Shown: positions 1-8,385 of the stretch, piece after piece
Position numbering within the stretch: the first letter of the stretch is position 1
How the letters are laid out: each line of letters opens with the position of its first letter
NCBI RefSeq assembly: GCF_008704995.1
Contig: NZ_CP023747.1
Location: 5,862,001-5,926,000 of the forward strand
DNA length: 64,000 bases
From: Streptomyces nodosus
Lineage (GTDB): Bacteria > Actinomycetota > Actinomycetes > Streptomycetales > Streptomycetaceae
Direction of reading: 5' to 3'
Made by a program: the position numbers and the translations under genes
The notes under the pieces: model-generated
What the model was told of the DNA's origin: nothing
What the model saw: the letters and a program-made list of their open reading frames with translations, nothing else
Database searches by the model: none

Positions 1-323
1 TGGTGAGCGGCGACGGGCGGGTGCGCGGAGTGCTCGGCTGGGACGACGCGGTCATCGGCGACCCGGCCGAGGACATCGCCGGACTCGCCCTCGCCGTGGG
101 CGCCCCCGCCGCGGTGCGCTCCGCCACCCTCGCCGGCTACGGCGCCCGCCCGTGCCTGCGCGGCCTGTGGCTGGCCCGCTGCGACGCGCTGCTCCGCCTC
201 GCCGCCGGAACCCGGGGCCACGACCGCACCCCCCTGCCGACCCTGCGCACCCGGACCCGCCACGCCTGGGAACCGATCCTCCTGGAACGCGTCACCGCCC
301 TACCGGGCGCCGAGACGCCGTAG
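1..323 (+). CDS. aminoglycoside phosphotransferase family protein, C-terminal part
   Basis: Only the last 107 or so codons are in the window; the reading frame is open to the left edge and stops at TAG 321-323. The visible part contains GVLGWDDAVIGDPAEDIAG, which matches the C-terminal catalytic segment of APH/choline-kinase fold phosphotransferases, where the Asp of the GDP motif region follows the metal-binding Asp. The third codon position is almost always G or C, as in the host backbone and unlike the DNA that follows. The substrate cannot be told from this fragment. The GTG at base 3 is probably internal and not the true start. Confidence 0.75.
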   Translation, partial: VSGDGRVRGVLGWDDAVIGDPAEDIAGLALAVGAPAAVRSATLAGYGARPCLRGLWLARCDALLRLAAGTRGHDRTPLPTLRTRTRHAWEPILLERVTALPGAETP

Positions 324-377
324 CGGAGCGCCGGTCGCACGGGCCCGCACGAGCGTCCGGACGAACACGGAGGAGCC

Positions 378-450
378 CTGGCGAAGACGGCCACGAAGCG
401 CGACGCGCACCTGCGCGGGCACACGCTCTACGAGCGGAAGCCGGCGGTGT
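378..450 (+). pseudogene. possible truncated 5' end of a host gene at the island edge
   Basis: A GGAGGAG ribosome-binding-like site at 369-375 is followed by a frame beginning at CTG 378. Its first 24 or so codons all end in G or C, the pattern of a real host gene. The peptide begins LAKTATKRDAHLRGHTLYER and is not one I recognise. After about base 445 the codon bias collapses, although the frame stays open to a TGA near 563. My reading is that a host gene lost its body when the neighbouring DNA was acquired. The close spacing of the putative start to the ribosome site and the CTG codon make the exact start doubtful. Confidence 0.3.
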
Positions 451-589
451 GTCAAGGGGGTGTCCGTTCCCTGCAAGGCGTACGTGCAGTCCTTCCAGGA
501 CGCGAAACGAAACCCGTTCGACAAGTTTCTGTGCACAACCCGATGCAAGCTACGCAGCGGTGACACGGCATCTGGAGATCGGAGGCGAA

Positions 590-617
590 GAGCCCCACCC
601 TCGGGAGAACGGGGCTC
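590..617. other. inverted repeat upstream of the XRE regulator
   Basis: The arms GAGCCCC (590-596) and GGGGCTC (611-617) form a perfect 7-bp inverted repeat with a 14-base loop. It lies just ahead of the likely regulator promoter and has no clear T-run, so an operator is as likely as a terminator. Bases 451-589 hold no supported gene. Confidence 0.4.
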
Positions 618-622
618 GTTCG

Positions 623-651
623 TGACCGGTGGAACCGACCGTGGGTACTGT
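623..651 (+). promoter_or_regulatory. possible promoter of the XRE regulator
   Basis: TGACCG at 623-628 and TACTGT at 646-651 are separated by 17 bases, resembling a vegetative actinobacterial promoter. It sits 30 bases upstream of the regulator start at 681. Identified by eye only. Confidence 0.35.
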
Positions 652-680
652 TCCGGTGTCGAAGCAGAACAGGAGCCAGC

Positions 681-1883
681 ATGCACGCTCTGCCCGAAGA
701 TCACATCGGCGTGCGCATGGCGCGGCTGCGCCGCGAACGCCACCTCACTCAAAAGGCCGCCTCGGACCTGACCGGGATCCCGTACAGCACGTACACGAAG
801 ACCGAGCAGGGTGTCATCGCCGCCACCCCGCACGTCATCGCAGCTTTCGCCCGAGGGCTGCGGCTCGAGGTCGCCACAGTGGTCGGTCAGCCCTACGCGG
901 AGGATCTGAGGGCCGACGAACTCGACGTCCTGATAAGGCCCATCAGGGAAGCCCTGGACATCTACGATCTCGGAGCCGACCCGGATGTCCAGCCGCGGCG
1001 ACTCGAGGAACTCGACGATGACGCCGAAGCCCTCTTGGTGTCCGTCCGCGCCGGCAAGATCAAGAAGGCCGCCAGCAACGTCGCCGGACTCATCGAAGAA
1101 GGCACCACTGCAGCCCACTCGTTGAACAGCACGGAGGGGTGGCTGACGCTCGCGTCGTTCTACCGCACGGCCTACGACGTAGCCACCAAGCTCGGATTCT
1201 CGGACCTTGCTCAACTCGCCCTCGCCCGCATGGACTGGGCGGCACAGCGAGGCTCCGACGCCGTCCTCGGCGGCATGTACCAGTACCTGCGGGCGCTCAC
1301 CTACCTGCGGGAAGGCAAGTTCGAGATCGGTCAGCGTCTCGTCACCCGCGGACTGGCGACGCTGCAGCAGGCGGACGAATCCCGGGAACGTGACGTCGTT
1401 GTCGGGCAGCTTCACCTTGGTGGCGCGGTGATGGCCGGCCGGGCGCATGACGAGAACAAGGCCCTGTCACACCTTGGAGAGGCTGAACGAATCGCCGGGA
1501 CGACAGGGGAAGCGATCAAGGTTCACTATCTCACCTTCGGGCCGACCAACGTCCGGGTGCACCGGGTCTCTGTCCTTGCCGAGCTCGACCAATACGGTGA
1601 AGCGGTCGAGGCCACCGGCAACCTTGCAATCCCGGAGGACTGGCCGAAGTCGCGTACCAGCCACCACTATGCCGAGGTCGCTCGCGCGCAGATGTGGACC
1701 AACGACCTGGAAGGGTCTTTCAAGAGCCTGCTCCAGGCCCGTAGGGCTGCACCCCAGCAGGCCAAGTACCACCCGACGGTGCGGGAGACGTACGCCGGAC
1801 TCGAGGCCGCCCACCGTCGGCTTCCGGAGAGTTTCCTGTCGTTCGGATCCTGGCTGAGCGCCGGAACTGGACAGGTCGCCTAG
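681..1883 (+). CDS. XRE-family transcriptional regulator with C-terminal helical repeat region
   Basis: This 400-residue protein has a helix-turn-helix of the Cro/C1 (XRE) type at about residues 10-65, with the segment RRERHLTQKAASDLTGIPYS and a following recognition helix. The remaining 330 residues are helix-rich and TPR-like, as in the large regulators that often sit beside Streptomyces peptide natural-product clusters. The ATG start at 681 is supported by AGGAG at 671-675. It is followed by an inverted repeat and then an ATPase gene on the same strand. I infer it is the cluster regulator; whether it activates or represses cannot be read from sequence. Codon third positions are noticeably less GC-biased than in genes to the right of 10,700. 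Confidence 0.85.
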   Translation: MHALPEDHIGVRMARLRRERHLTQKAASDLTGIPYSTYTKTEQGVIAATPHVIAAFARGLRLEVATVVGQPYAEDLRADELDVLIRPIREALDIYDLGADPDVQPRRLEELDDDAEALLVSVRAGKIKKAASNVAGLIEEGTTAAHSLNSTEGWLTLASFYRTAYDVATKLGFSDLAQLALARMDWAAQRGSDAVLGGMYQYLRALTYLREGKFEIGQRLVTRGLATLQQADESRERDVVVGQLHLGGAVMAGRAHDENKALSHLGEAERIAGTTGEAIKVHYLTFGPTNVRVHRVSVLAELDQYGEAVEATGNLAIPEDWPKSRTSHHYAEVARAQMWTNDLEGSFKSLLQARRAAPQQAKYHPTVRETYAGLEAAHRRLPESFLSFGSWLSAGTGQVA

Positions 1884-1911
1884 CTTTCCATCACTCCATG
1901 TCAGGCTATAG

Positions 1912-1943
1912 CCCCAACTATCATCAACCCATGGTAGTTGGGG
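1912..1943. other. 9-bp inverted repeat between regulator and ATPase genes
   Basis: CCCCAACTA (1912-1920) and TAGTTGGGG (1935-1943) are perfect complements around a 14-base loop. It lies 29 bases after the regulator stop. There is no U-tract, so it could be a weak terminator or an operator for a dimeric regulator. Confidence 0.6.
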
Positions 1944-1996
1944 TCTAGTTGTGGGCCCAGCATGTCGTCACTGGCCATTTCGACATGGAGCCGACC

Positions 1997-2560
1997 ATGA
2001 CGACCCACCTCGCGGATCAGGAGCGCACTCGTTGCCGCGCGCCCGGCGCCGCCGATGAACCGAGACGCTGCGGAGGCATCGGAACAGCCCTGGAGATGTC
2101 CATCGAGCGCCGTCCCAACCCGGATGGCGATGCCCTCTCCGAGGCAGACGCCGCCTGGCCGCGGCGACTCCGCCGCATCGTCCGAGCCAGCCTTATCCAC
2201 TGGGGTCGCCCCAGCCTGGTGGAGACTGCGGAACTGCTGCTCACCGAGTTGGCGACCAATGCTCTCCGCCATGCAAGAGGTCTCGATATCGGCATCCGCA
2301 TCTATGCCCAAGGCGACCGCCTCGTGATCGAGGTGAACGACGGCTCCCCCACCCGGCCCGTGTTCCGCCACGCCACCGCCACCGATGAAAGCGGCCGCGG
2401 CCTCTTCCTCGTCGATGCCATGGCCGCGGAGTGGGGTGTCACCCCTGATGGCACGACGACCTGGTGCACCCTCCCTCTGGCTGAAGGGCCCTCTGACATC
2501 AAGGACCCCGAGAGCGGTTGGTTCTACTCGCTGGTCCCACGCGGATTCTCTGCCTGGTGA
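1997..2560 (+). CDS. ATP-binding protein, RsbW-like HATPase domain
   Basis: This 187-residue protein has the histidine-kinase-like ATPase fold of anti-sigma and regulatory ATPases. The N-box ELATNALRHA lies near residue 83, a DGSPTRP segment follows, and the G-box GRGLFLVDAMAAEWG is near residue 134. There is no transmembrane or phosphoacceptor domain. The start at ATG 1997 is chosen because TGGAG at 1986-1990 gives proper spacing; an in-frame ATG at 1985 is an alternative. Such ATPases are abundant in Streptomyces beside XRE regulators and may act in partner switching, but no anti-sigma partner is visible here. The stop codon overlaps the next small ORF. Confidence 0.8.
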   Translation: MTTHLADQERTRCRAPGAADEPRRCGGIGTALEMSIERRPNPDGDALSEADAAWPRRLRRIVRASLIHWGRPSLVETAELLLTELATNALRHARGLDIGIRIYAQGDRLVIEVNDGSPTRPVFRHATATDESGRGLFLVDAMAAEWGVTPDGTTTWCTLPLAEGPSDIKDPESGWFYSLVPRGFSAW

Positions 2561-2709
2561 GAGGCACACCCACGCAGGTGTGTTCGGGCGCGCCCCACAC
2601 GATCACGCTGCCGTCCCTGAACCGGATGGTCCCGCTGGGCCTGTGCTGGCTGCGGCCGTCGGCGAACGACTGGCTCGTCTCTCAGCCCTTCGCGGTGCCC
2701 GCGTTGTGA
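2557..2709 (+). CDS. small ORF translationally coupled to the ATPase gene
   Basis: This 50-codon frame starts at GTG 2557 inside the ATPase stop (GTGA overlap) and ends at TGA 2707-2709. About nine of every ten codons end in G or C, far more than in the other two frames of the same stretch, so translation is plausible. The peptide begins MRGTPTQVCSGAPHTITLPS and ends DWLVSQPFAVPAL. It has no signal peptide and two cysteines. I do not recognise a family. Its position directly before the lanthipeptide precursor makes an accessory role possible, but this is not shown. Confidence 0.4.
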   Translation: MRGTPTQVCSGAPHTITLPSLNRMVPLGLCWLRPSANDWLVSQPFAVPAL

Positions 2710-2802
2710 TCTGCACCGACCATTACGGCAGGTCACAACGGGGGTCCTGCGGGCCTCTCCGCCCCGTCCCATGGGTGGCCGACTTATCAAGGAGCACCAG
2801 CT

Positions 2803-2973
2803 ATGGCTCAAGCCACTGCGACACTCGCCTCGAAGACGGTTGAGGTTCCGCTCTCCGAGGACGAGTGGGACCTGAGCACGATCATCACCACCTCCCCGAT
2901 GCCGATCACCGAGATGTGCGACACCAACGACGGGTGTGCCAAGACCTGCGCGTCGTCCTGCACCTCGAGCTGA
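2803..2973 (+). CDS. lanA: class I lanthipeptide precursor, FxLD-like
   Basis: This 56-residue peptide has an acidic, Cys-free leader and a C-terminal core rich in Cys, Ser and Thr. AAGGAG at 2789-2794 precedes ATG 2803 with correct spacing. The leader contains LSEDEWDLST (residues 17-26), which occupies the place of the FxLD/FNLD box recognised by LanB enzymes, with Trp and Ser as variants. The core region from about residue 36 reads TEMCDTNDGCAKTCASSCTS, with cysteines at 39, 45, 49 and 53 and Thr/Ser donors between them. Asp43-Gly44 is a classic succinimide-prone pair. The gene is followed by a strong hairpin and then lanB, lanC and an isoaspartyl-type methyltransferase, the expected FxLD gene set. 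The leader cleavage site and ring topology are not determinable from sequence. Confidence 0.9.
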   Translation: MAQATATLASKTVEVPLSEDEWDLSTIITTSPMPITEMCDTNDGCAKTCASSCTSS

Positions 2974-2984
2974 CCGAGCGCCCT

Positions 2985-3023
2985 TGCGCCGGTGCGGGCA
3001 GCCTCTCCGCCCGCACCGGCGCA
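2985..3023 (+). terminator. lanA-lanB intergenic hairpin (partial terminator or RNA stabiliser)
   Basis: TGCGCCGGTGCGGGC (2985-2999) and GCCCGCACCGGCGCA (3009-3023) form a perfect 15-bp stem with a 9-base loop. There is no U-tract. Hairpins in this position commonly reduce read-through from precursor to modification genes or protect the precursor mRNA. Confidence 0.75.
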
Positions 3024-3051
3024 CCACTTGATGGAAGGAGGAGGGACACCT

Positions 3052-6021
3052 GTGACTCGACCGATTTATCGGCGGTTCGGGGATGTGTTGGTCCTGCGTG
3101 CCGCTGCCATGCCTGCTACGGCGCGCCCCACCGACTGGCCCGTCGTTGGCTCTTCGGATGCCTGCCGCCAGTGGCTTGAGCGCGTGTGGGATGACAACAC
3201 GTTCGTCACCTCACTGCGTGCAGCATCCCCACGCCTGGTCGGCTACGTGGAACGGATCCTTGCCGGTGACGACATCGAACGGAAGCGGATTCACAAGGCC
3301 ACCTGCTCGGTTGCGGCGTACTTGCTGCGCGCCACCGGGCGGCCGACACCGTTCGGTCTGTTCGCCGGAGTCGCCCTGGCCACTGTCGGTACCGCTTCCG
3401 CCGTGATCGGCGCAACCCACCAGGCCGTCGCCCGCCCCGACACCCTGTGGGTCGACCATGTACGCAAGGAACTGGAAGGCCGTGCCGACGTACTGCCGTA
3501 CCTGACCATCCAGATCAACACCCTGGCGTTCCGGCGCGGCGACACCATCAGCTTGTTCCGCTCAGGTGGCCGCATCGCCAGTGCCAGGGTCAGCCGCCCT
3601 CTGTCCGTTCTTCTGCGGGCAACCGAGGAGCCGGCCACTGGCCGGGAACTGTTGCGGCTACTCATCGCCGCCGGAGGCACTCCCGAACAGGCCCGGCGCC
3701 TGATCGGACAGGCCCTCGCCGACGGCTACCTGATCAGCAGCCTTACGGCGCCGATGACCGTGGATGATCCCGCGGGGCACATCGTGCGCATGCTCCGCTC
3801 CCACGCTGAGGAGTTCGAACCGGGCACCCGGGACGTCCTCGCTCAACTCGACGGGGCCGAACGGCTTCTCGGCGCGCACAACCGGGTCTCTGGTACCGCC
3901 GCGCAAAAGCTACGTGAGACCGCCGACGACCTGATGCGGTCAGCCCCGGCAGCAAGTCGCAGCCGCATCTCTCTCGACCTGCATCTCGACGCCCATGTAC
4001 GTGTCCCCGGCCACGTCCTGGCCGAAGCGGAGCATGCCGCGGACGCGCTCGTCCGCCTGACCCGTGCACGCGGCGAGTCCCCCGCATGGGCGGCCTACGC
4101 CACGCACTTCTGGGAGCGGTACGGTGCCGGAGTCCTGGTTCCCGTACGCGATGCCGCAGACCTGGCCGCGGGCATCGGCTACCCCGCCGACTACCCCATG
4201 TCGCTATGGCCGGAGACGCTGCCCAAAATGCTGGCCCGTGACGAGAAGCTCGCGGCGAAGGCCATGCACGCGGCCATGACCGGCACCCGGGAGATTGTGA
4301 TCACGGATGCGGACATCGACGACCTGTCTGATGGGAGCGAGGTCGGACCGGCGGCACCGCACGTCGAGTTGGCGATCCGGATCCGGTCCGCCGGTCCAAG
4401 TGCTTTGGACCGCGGCGAATTCCTGCTCGAGGCGCGTCCGGCCTGGACTGCGGGCGCCCTGACCGGGCGGTTCACCGCGCTCCTCGGGGCCGGGCTGTCA
4501 GACCTGTACTCCACACTGCCCACCATGGTCCAAGGAGCACTGCCCGCACAGCTCTCCTTCACGCCCACCTTCCCCCACGGGGAGAACGTCGCCCGCATCC
4601 CCGCAGTGCTGCCTCACGTGCTCAGCGTCGGTGAGCACCGTGAGTCGGCCGACCACGTCATCGACGTGGACGACCTCGCCGTGTTCTCCACCGGCAGGCA
4701 CCTGCATCTGGCCAGCATCTCCCGGCGGCGCGTCGTCGAGCCGCTCGTACTCCACCCGCTCGCGCTCCAGAAGCAGGCGCCTCCTCTCGCCAGGTTCCTC
4801 GCCATGCTCACTCGTGGATCCGTCACCGCCTGGACCGCGTTCGACTGGGGCCCGGCCGCCGTCGCTCTGCCGTTCCTGCCCCGGATCCGCTACCGCCGTA
4901 CGATTCTGGCCCCCGCACGCTGGAAGCTGCCCGCTGCGGCTCTGCCCGCGGGGCCGTTCACGGAGCAGTGGCAGGCGGCACTGAACGACTGGGTTGCCAC
5001 ATGGCGCTGCCCTGCGCGTCTCGACCTCCACGACGACGACCGGACCATGGGCCTCGACCTGGCCGAGCCGCTCCACGGACGCCTGATCCACCAGCACCTG
5101 CAGCACCACCAGCTGGCTCTCCTCACCGAGACCGCGATGGGCGACGACCTGGGGTGGATCGGCCACGCACACGAGATCACATTGCCGCTTGCCTCCACTG
5201 GCCCCCAGATGCCGCACCCGGACCTGACGAGCGCGCCCCTGGTCACGAACCAGGACCTGCCACGCCCCGGCGATGTCGGCCGCTGGCTGCAGGCGAAGGT
5301 GTTCACCCACCCCACAGCGATGGACCAAATCATCACGCACCGCCTGCCCGACCTGTTCGAGGACCTCGGCACTTCCGAATCGTGGTTCGTGCGCTACCGG
5401 TCGCTGCATGAGACCGATCACCTGCGCATCCGCGTGCCGGCCGGCAGCAACGCCCTGGAGGGAGTGGCAGCGTGGACCGAGCAACTCACCACCGATCGGC
5501 TTGCCTCCAACCTTGTCATCGACGGGTACCGGCCCGAAGTCGGCCGATACGGCACGGGCCCCGCGATGGAAGCGGCCGAAGCGCTGTTCGTCGCGGACAG
5601 CCTTGTGACCCGCTACGCCCTCACAGACCTGCCTCATCTGGAGCGGGAAGTGCTGTGTGCCCACAGCATGATCGACCTGGCGGAGGGATTCCTCGGTACC
5701 CGCGAAGGCAGGACTTGGATCGCCACCGCAGTGCCGCGTGGCGAGGGACGCTCCGAAATCACCCGCCCCGCTGTTCACCAGGTGCGTACCCACCCGCTGC
5801 TCACGGCCTCCCCCCGGCTGGCCGCAGCCCTGGCGCAACGCCGGTCGGCCCTGGGCCAGTACCGGGCCCGCGTCGACGATCAGCGTCTTGAGCAGGTCCT
5901 TGAATCTCTGCTGCATATGCATCACAACAGGATGGCGGGACCCGACCGTGCCAGCGAGGACGCATCCCGACACGCCGCGCGCCAGGCCTGCCGGTCTCTC
6001 ACAGCGCGGAGGGACACATGA
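3052..6021 (+). CDS. lanB: lanthipeptide dehydratase, full-length LanB
   Basis: This 989-residue protein would dehydrate Ser and Thr in the precursor using glutamyl-tRNA. The GTG start at 3052 is chosen because a GGAAGGAGGAGGG ribosome site lies six bases upstream; a longer upstream frame has no such site. The N-terminal dehydratase domain contains RPTPFGLFAGV near residues 97-107, a hallmark of the family. The C-terminal SpaB-type elimination domain contains SWFVRYRSLHETDHLRIRVP near residues 775-795 and VGRYGTGPAMEAAEALF further on. Both domains are present in one chain, so this is a classical class I enzyme and not the split form. Its stop overlaps the lanC start by four bases. Confidence 0.93.
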   Translation: MTRPIYRRFGDVLVLRAAAMPATARPTDWPVVGSSDACRQWLERVWDDNTFVTSLRAASPRLVGYVERILAGDDIERKRIHKATCSVAAYLLRATGRPTPFGLFAGVALATVGTASAVIGATHQAVARPDTLWVDHVRKELEGRADVLPYLTIQINTLAFRRGDTISLFRSGGRIASARVSRPLSVLLRATEEPATGRELLRLLIAAGGTPEQARRLIGQALADGYLISSLTAPMTVDDPAGHIVRMLRSHAEEFEPGTRDVLAQLDGAERLLGAHNRVSGTAAQKLRETADDLMRSAPAASRSRISLDLHLDAHVRVPGHVLAEAEHAADALVRLTRARGESPAWAAYATHFWERYGAGVLVPVRDAADLAAGIGYPADYPMSLWPETLPKMLARDEKLAAKAMHAAMTGTREIVITDADIDDLSDGSEVGPAAPHVELAIRIRSAGPSALDRGEFLLEARPAWTAGALTGRFTALLGAGLSDLYSTLPTMVQGALPAQLSFTPTFPHGENVARIPAVLPHVLSVGEHRESADHVIDVDDLAVFSTGRHLHLASISRRRVVEPLVLHPLALQKQAPPLARFLAMLTRGSVTAWTAFDWGPAAVALPFLPRIRYRRTILAPARWKLPAAALPAGPFTEQWQAALNDWVATWRCPARLDLHDDDRTMGLDLAEPLHGRLIHQHLQHHQLALLTETAMGDDLGWIGHAHEITLPLASTGPQMPHPDLTSAPLVTNQDLPRPGDVGRWLQAKVFTHPTAMDQIITHRLPDLFEDLGTSESWFVRYRSLHETDHLRIRVPAGSNALEGVAAWTEQLTTDRLASNLVIDGYRPEVGRYGTGPAMEAAEALFVADSLVTRYALTDLPHLEREVLCAHSMIDLAEGFLGTREGRTWIATAVPRGEGRSEITRPAVHQVRTHPLLTASPRLAAALAQRRSALGQYRARVDDQRLEQVLESLLHMHHNRMAGPDRASEDASRHAARQACRSLTARRDT

Positions 6022-7160
6022 GGCACGACGACCTCGGCGGCGGCCTCGCAGGGACCGCCCTGTACGAGATGGTGGTGGCTCACACGTGCAGCACCTGGAC
6101 CGCTGCCCGCGCTGCTGCGCAGGCCGCCACAGCCCAGCCGCTGGCCGGGCATCCCGACGAAGCCGGCCTGTACCGAGGAGTTCCCGCCGTCGCCTACGCC
6201 CTACACTTCGCCAAGCGTTCGGCCTCCTGGCGAACACTCGCCGATCTGGATGCTGAGACGACAGCGATCGTCGCCGCCCGCCTCAATGCAGCGCAGCGCC
6301 GTATGGACAGCGGGCACGCGCCCCGCATGGCCGAGTACGACCTGATCAGCGGACTGACCGGGCTCGGCGCCTACCTGCTGCGGCGCGAGCGACAGGCCGC
6401 GCTCGAGCGCATCCTGCGCTACCTCGTACGGCTGCTCACCGAGCCACTCACCGTAGCCGGTCACCGGGTCCCCGGCTGGTGGACGGCCGACGGACCGCGC
6501 GGCCTCCCGGAAGACGGCCTATTCAGCACCGGACACGCCAACTTCGGCATCGCGCACGGCATCACCGGCCCGATCGCTCTCCTTGCCCTGTCCAGCCGTG
6601 CCGGTATCACCGTGGACGGCCAGGAGCAAGCGCTCGATGAAGGCATCACCCTCCTCACCACCTGGGCGCAGCCGTCCAACGACGGCAGCATCGGATGGCC
6701 CGAGGTCCTCGCGTTGCACGACTTTCTGAACGGGCCGGTCATCGGCAGTGAGCCAGGACGTCCTTCCTGGTGCTACGGCGCACCCGGCATCGGCCGCGCT
6801 CTACAACTTGCCGGGCTCGTCCGCCGCAACGGACGAGCCCGTCAGTTCGCCGAACACGTCGTGCTCGGCTCTGTCACCGATCACAGGCGTCTCTCCCAGC
6901 TTGAGGACACAACGCTCTGCCACGGCTGGGCCGGGCTGTTGCTCACCTGCGACCGAATCGCCGCCGACGCCATGACCCCGAGCATCGCCACCGAATTGCC
7001 GGTACTGCGCTCATACCTCGACGCGGCCCTGGCGCGGCACGAGATACCCAAGAACGCCGGCCTCCTCTCCGGCAAGGCCGGCGTTCTGCTCACGCTGCAC
7101 ACCCTCGGCGCTCCCCGCCCCGCTGACCTGGGGTGGGAGACCTGTCTTCTCTTGAACTGA
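6018..7160 (+). CDS. lanC: lanthionine synthetase C family cyclase
   Basis: This 380-residue LanC-like protein would add precursor cysteines to dehydroalanine and dehydrobutyrine to form thioether rings. The zinc ligands of the family are visible: Cys252 in SWCYGAPG, and Cys301-His302 in LCHGWAG. His180 in AHGITG matches the catalytic His position of NisC. The repeated Gly-rich motifs of the alpha-toroid are present (LISGLTGLG, LLSGKAGVL). The ATG overlaps the lanB stop as ATGA, so the two are translationally coupled. It is somewhat shorter than NisC but retains all catalytic residues. Confidence 0.92.
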   Translation: MRHDDLGGGLAGTALYEMVVAHTCSTWTAARAAAQAATAQPLAGHPDEAGLYRGVPAVAYALHFAKRSASWRTLADLDAETTAIVAARLNAAQRRMDSGHAPRMAEYDLISGLTGLGAYLLRRERQAALERILRYLVRLLTEPLTVAGHRVPGWWTADGPRGLPEDGLFSTGHANFGIAHGITGPIALLALSSRAGITVDGQEQALDEGITLLTTWAQPSNDGSIGWPEVLALHDFLNGPVIGSEPGRPSWCYGAPGIGRALQLAGLVRRNGRARQFAEHVVLGSVTDHRRLSQLEDTTLCHGWAGLLLTCDRIAADAMTPSIATELPVLRSYLDAALARHEIPKNAGLLSGKAGVLLTLHTLGAPRPADLGWETCLLLN

Positions 7161-7171
7161 AAGGACGGCCA

Positions 7172-8374
7172 GTGGGCCAGACTCCTACCTCTGACGACCT
7201 GCGCAACCGACTCGTCGACGAGATCCTCCAGGACGTGCGTCTGACTGCCGACGTCGAGCGGGCCATGCGCACGGTGCACCGAGAGGCGTTCCTGCCCGGC
7301 ATCGACCTTGAAGAGGCGTACGTCGACCAGGCTGTTTCCATCAAGGACAACCCCCTTGGTGGACCTCTTCCCCTGTCGTGTGCGTCGGTGCCGTCAGTCG
7401 TCGGGATGATGCTGAGCCAGCTCGAGGTCCAGCCGGGCGACGACATCCTCGAGATCGGCGCCGGCACCGGCTACAACGCCGCGCTGCTCGCAGAACTCGC
7501 AGGTGACAACGGGCACGTCACCAGTATCGACATCGACTCCGATGTGGCGCTGCACGCGCGGACCATGCTCGACCGCGCCGGGTACCGGCACGTGCATGTG
7601 ATGGAGCGCGACGGCCTGATCGGCGCGCCGGAGAACGCCCCCTACGACCGGATGCTTGCCGCCGTGGGACTGTGGGACGTGCCTGCCGCATGGTGGGGGC
7701 AGCTCGGCAACGGCGGTCGTCTCGTCCTCCCGCTGCGGTGGCGCGGCCAGACCCGCTCCGTCGCTCTCACCCGCCACGGCGACACCCTCGTCTCGGAAGG
7801 AATGGAGCTCTGCGGCTTCGTCCCCATCATCGGGCAGGACGGGGAGAAGACCACGGCGCTCAACATCGACGGCACGATCAGCGTCATCCATGACGAGGAC
7901 CAGGCCGTGGACGCCGGTGCGCTCGGCAACTGCCTCACCACCACCGGCATCGAGGTCATGTCCGGGCAACGAATCGGTGGCGAGGAGTCGTTCGACGGCG
8001 TGTGGCTGCGCGCCACCGCTACCGACGATCGGGTGTGTCGCCTCCAGGTCATGCCCGATGCGCTGGCTCAGGAACTCCTCCTGCGACCGGCGATCCCCGG
8101 CCGCAGCCCGATCCTGATCGACAGGGACTCCCTCGCCTACTTGGTCGTGCGCCGTGAAGGCGTCGACCCGCAGCGGCCGCACCGGCTGGGCGCGGCCGCT
8201 TACGGGCCGCACGCCGGGGAGCTCGCCCAGGACCTCATCGGGCACATCGAGGCTTGGGGCACCGCCCGCACCGCAGTCCCCCGCCTGAGCATCACCCCGG
8301 CGAAGTCCGCTGTGGCAGCCGGCCCGGGGCATGTGATCAGCAAGCCGGAGAGCCGACTCCGGCTGACCTACTGA
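7172..8374 (+). CDS. protein-L-isoaspartate O-methyltransferase-like, FxLD lanthipeptide system
   Basis: This 400-residue protein has an N-terminal SAM-dependent domain of the isoaspartyl methyltransferase (PIMT) type, with the SAM-binding loop LEIGAGTGYNAALLAEL near residues 93-109, and a long C-terminal extension. That architecture matches the methyltransferases that accompany FxLD precursors. In studied lanthipeptides such enzymes methylate an Asp side chain, which then forms a succinimide and gives isoaspartate. The GTG at 7172 follows AAGGAC at 7161-7166 and lies 11 bases after the lanC stop, so it is part of the operon. The likely target here is Asp43 of the precursor (Asp-Gly), with Asp40 as an alternative; this is inference. 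Confidence 0.88.
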   Translation: MGQTPTSDDLRNRLVDEILQDVRLTADVERAMRTVHREAFLPGIDLEEAYVDQAVSIKDNPLGGPLPLSCASVPSVVGMMLSQLEVQPGDDILEIGAGTGYNAALLAELAGDNGHVTSIDIDSDVALHARTMLDRAGYRHVHVMERDGLIGAPENAPYDRMLAAVGLWDVPAAWWGQLGNGGRLVLPLRWRGQTRSVALTRHGDTLVSEGMELCGFVPIIGQDGEKTTALNIDGTISVIHDEDQAVDAGALGNCLTTTGIEVMSGQRIGGEESFDGVWLRATATDDRVCRLQVMPDALAQELLLRPAIPGRSPILIDRDSLAYLVVRREGVDPQRPHRLGAAAYGPHAGELAQDLIGHIEAWGTARTAVPRLSITPAKSAVAAGPGHVISKPESRLRLTY

Positions 8375-8385
8375 AGCCGACTGCG

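Noticed and set aside
2385..2843. Plus-strand frame running across the lanA start
   Set aside because: Codon third positions are not biased and it overlaps the precursor; the 50-codon frame at 2557 and lanA explain the stretch better.
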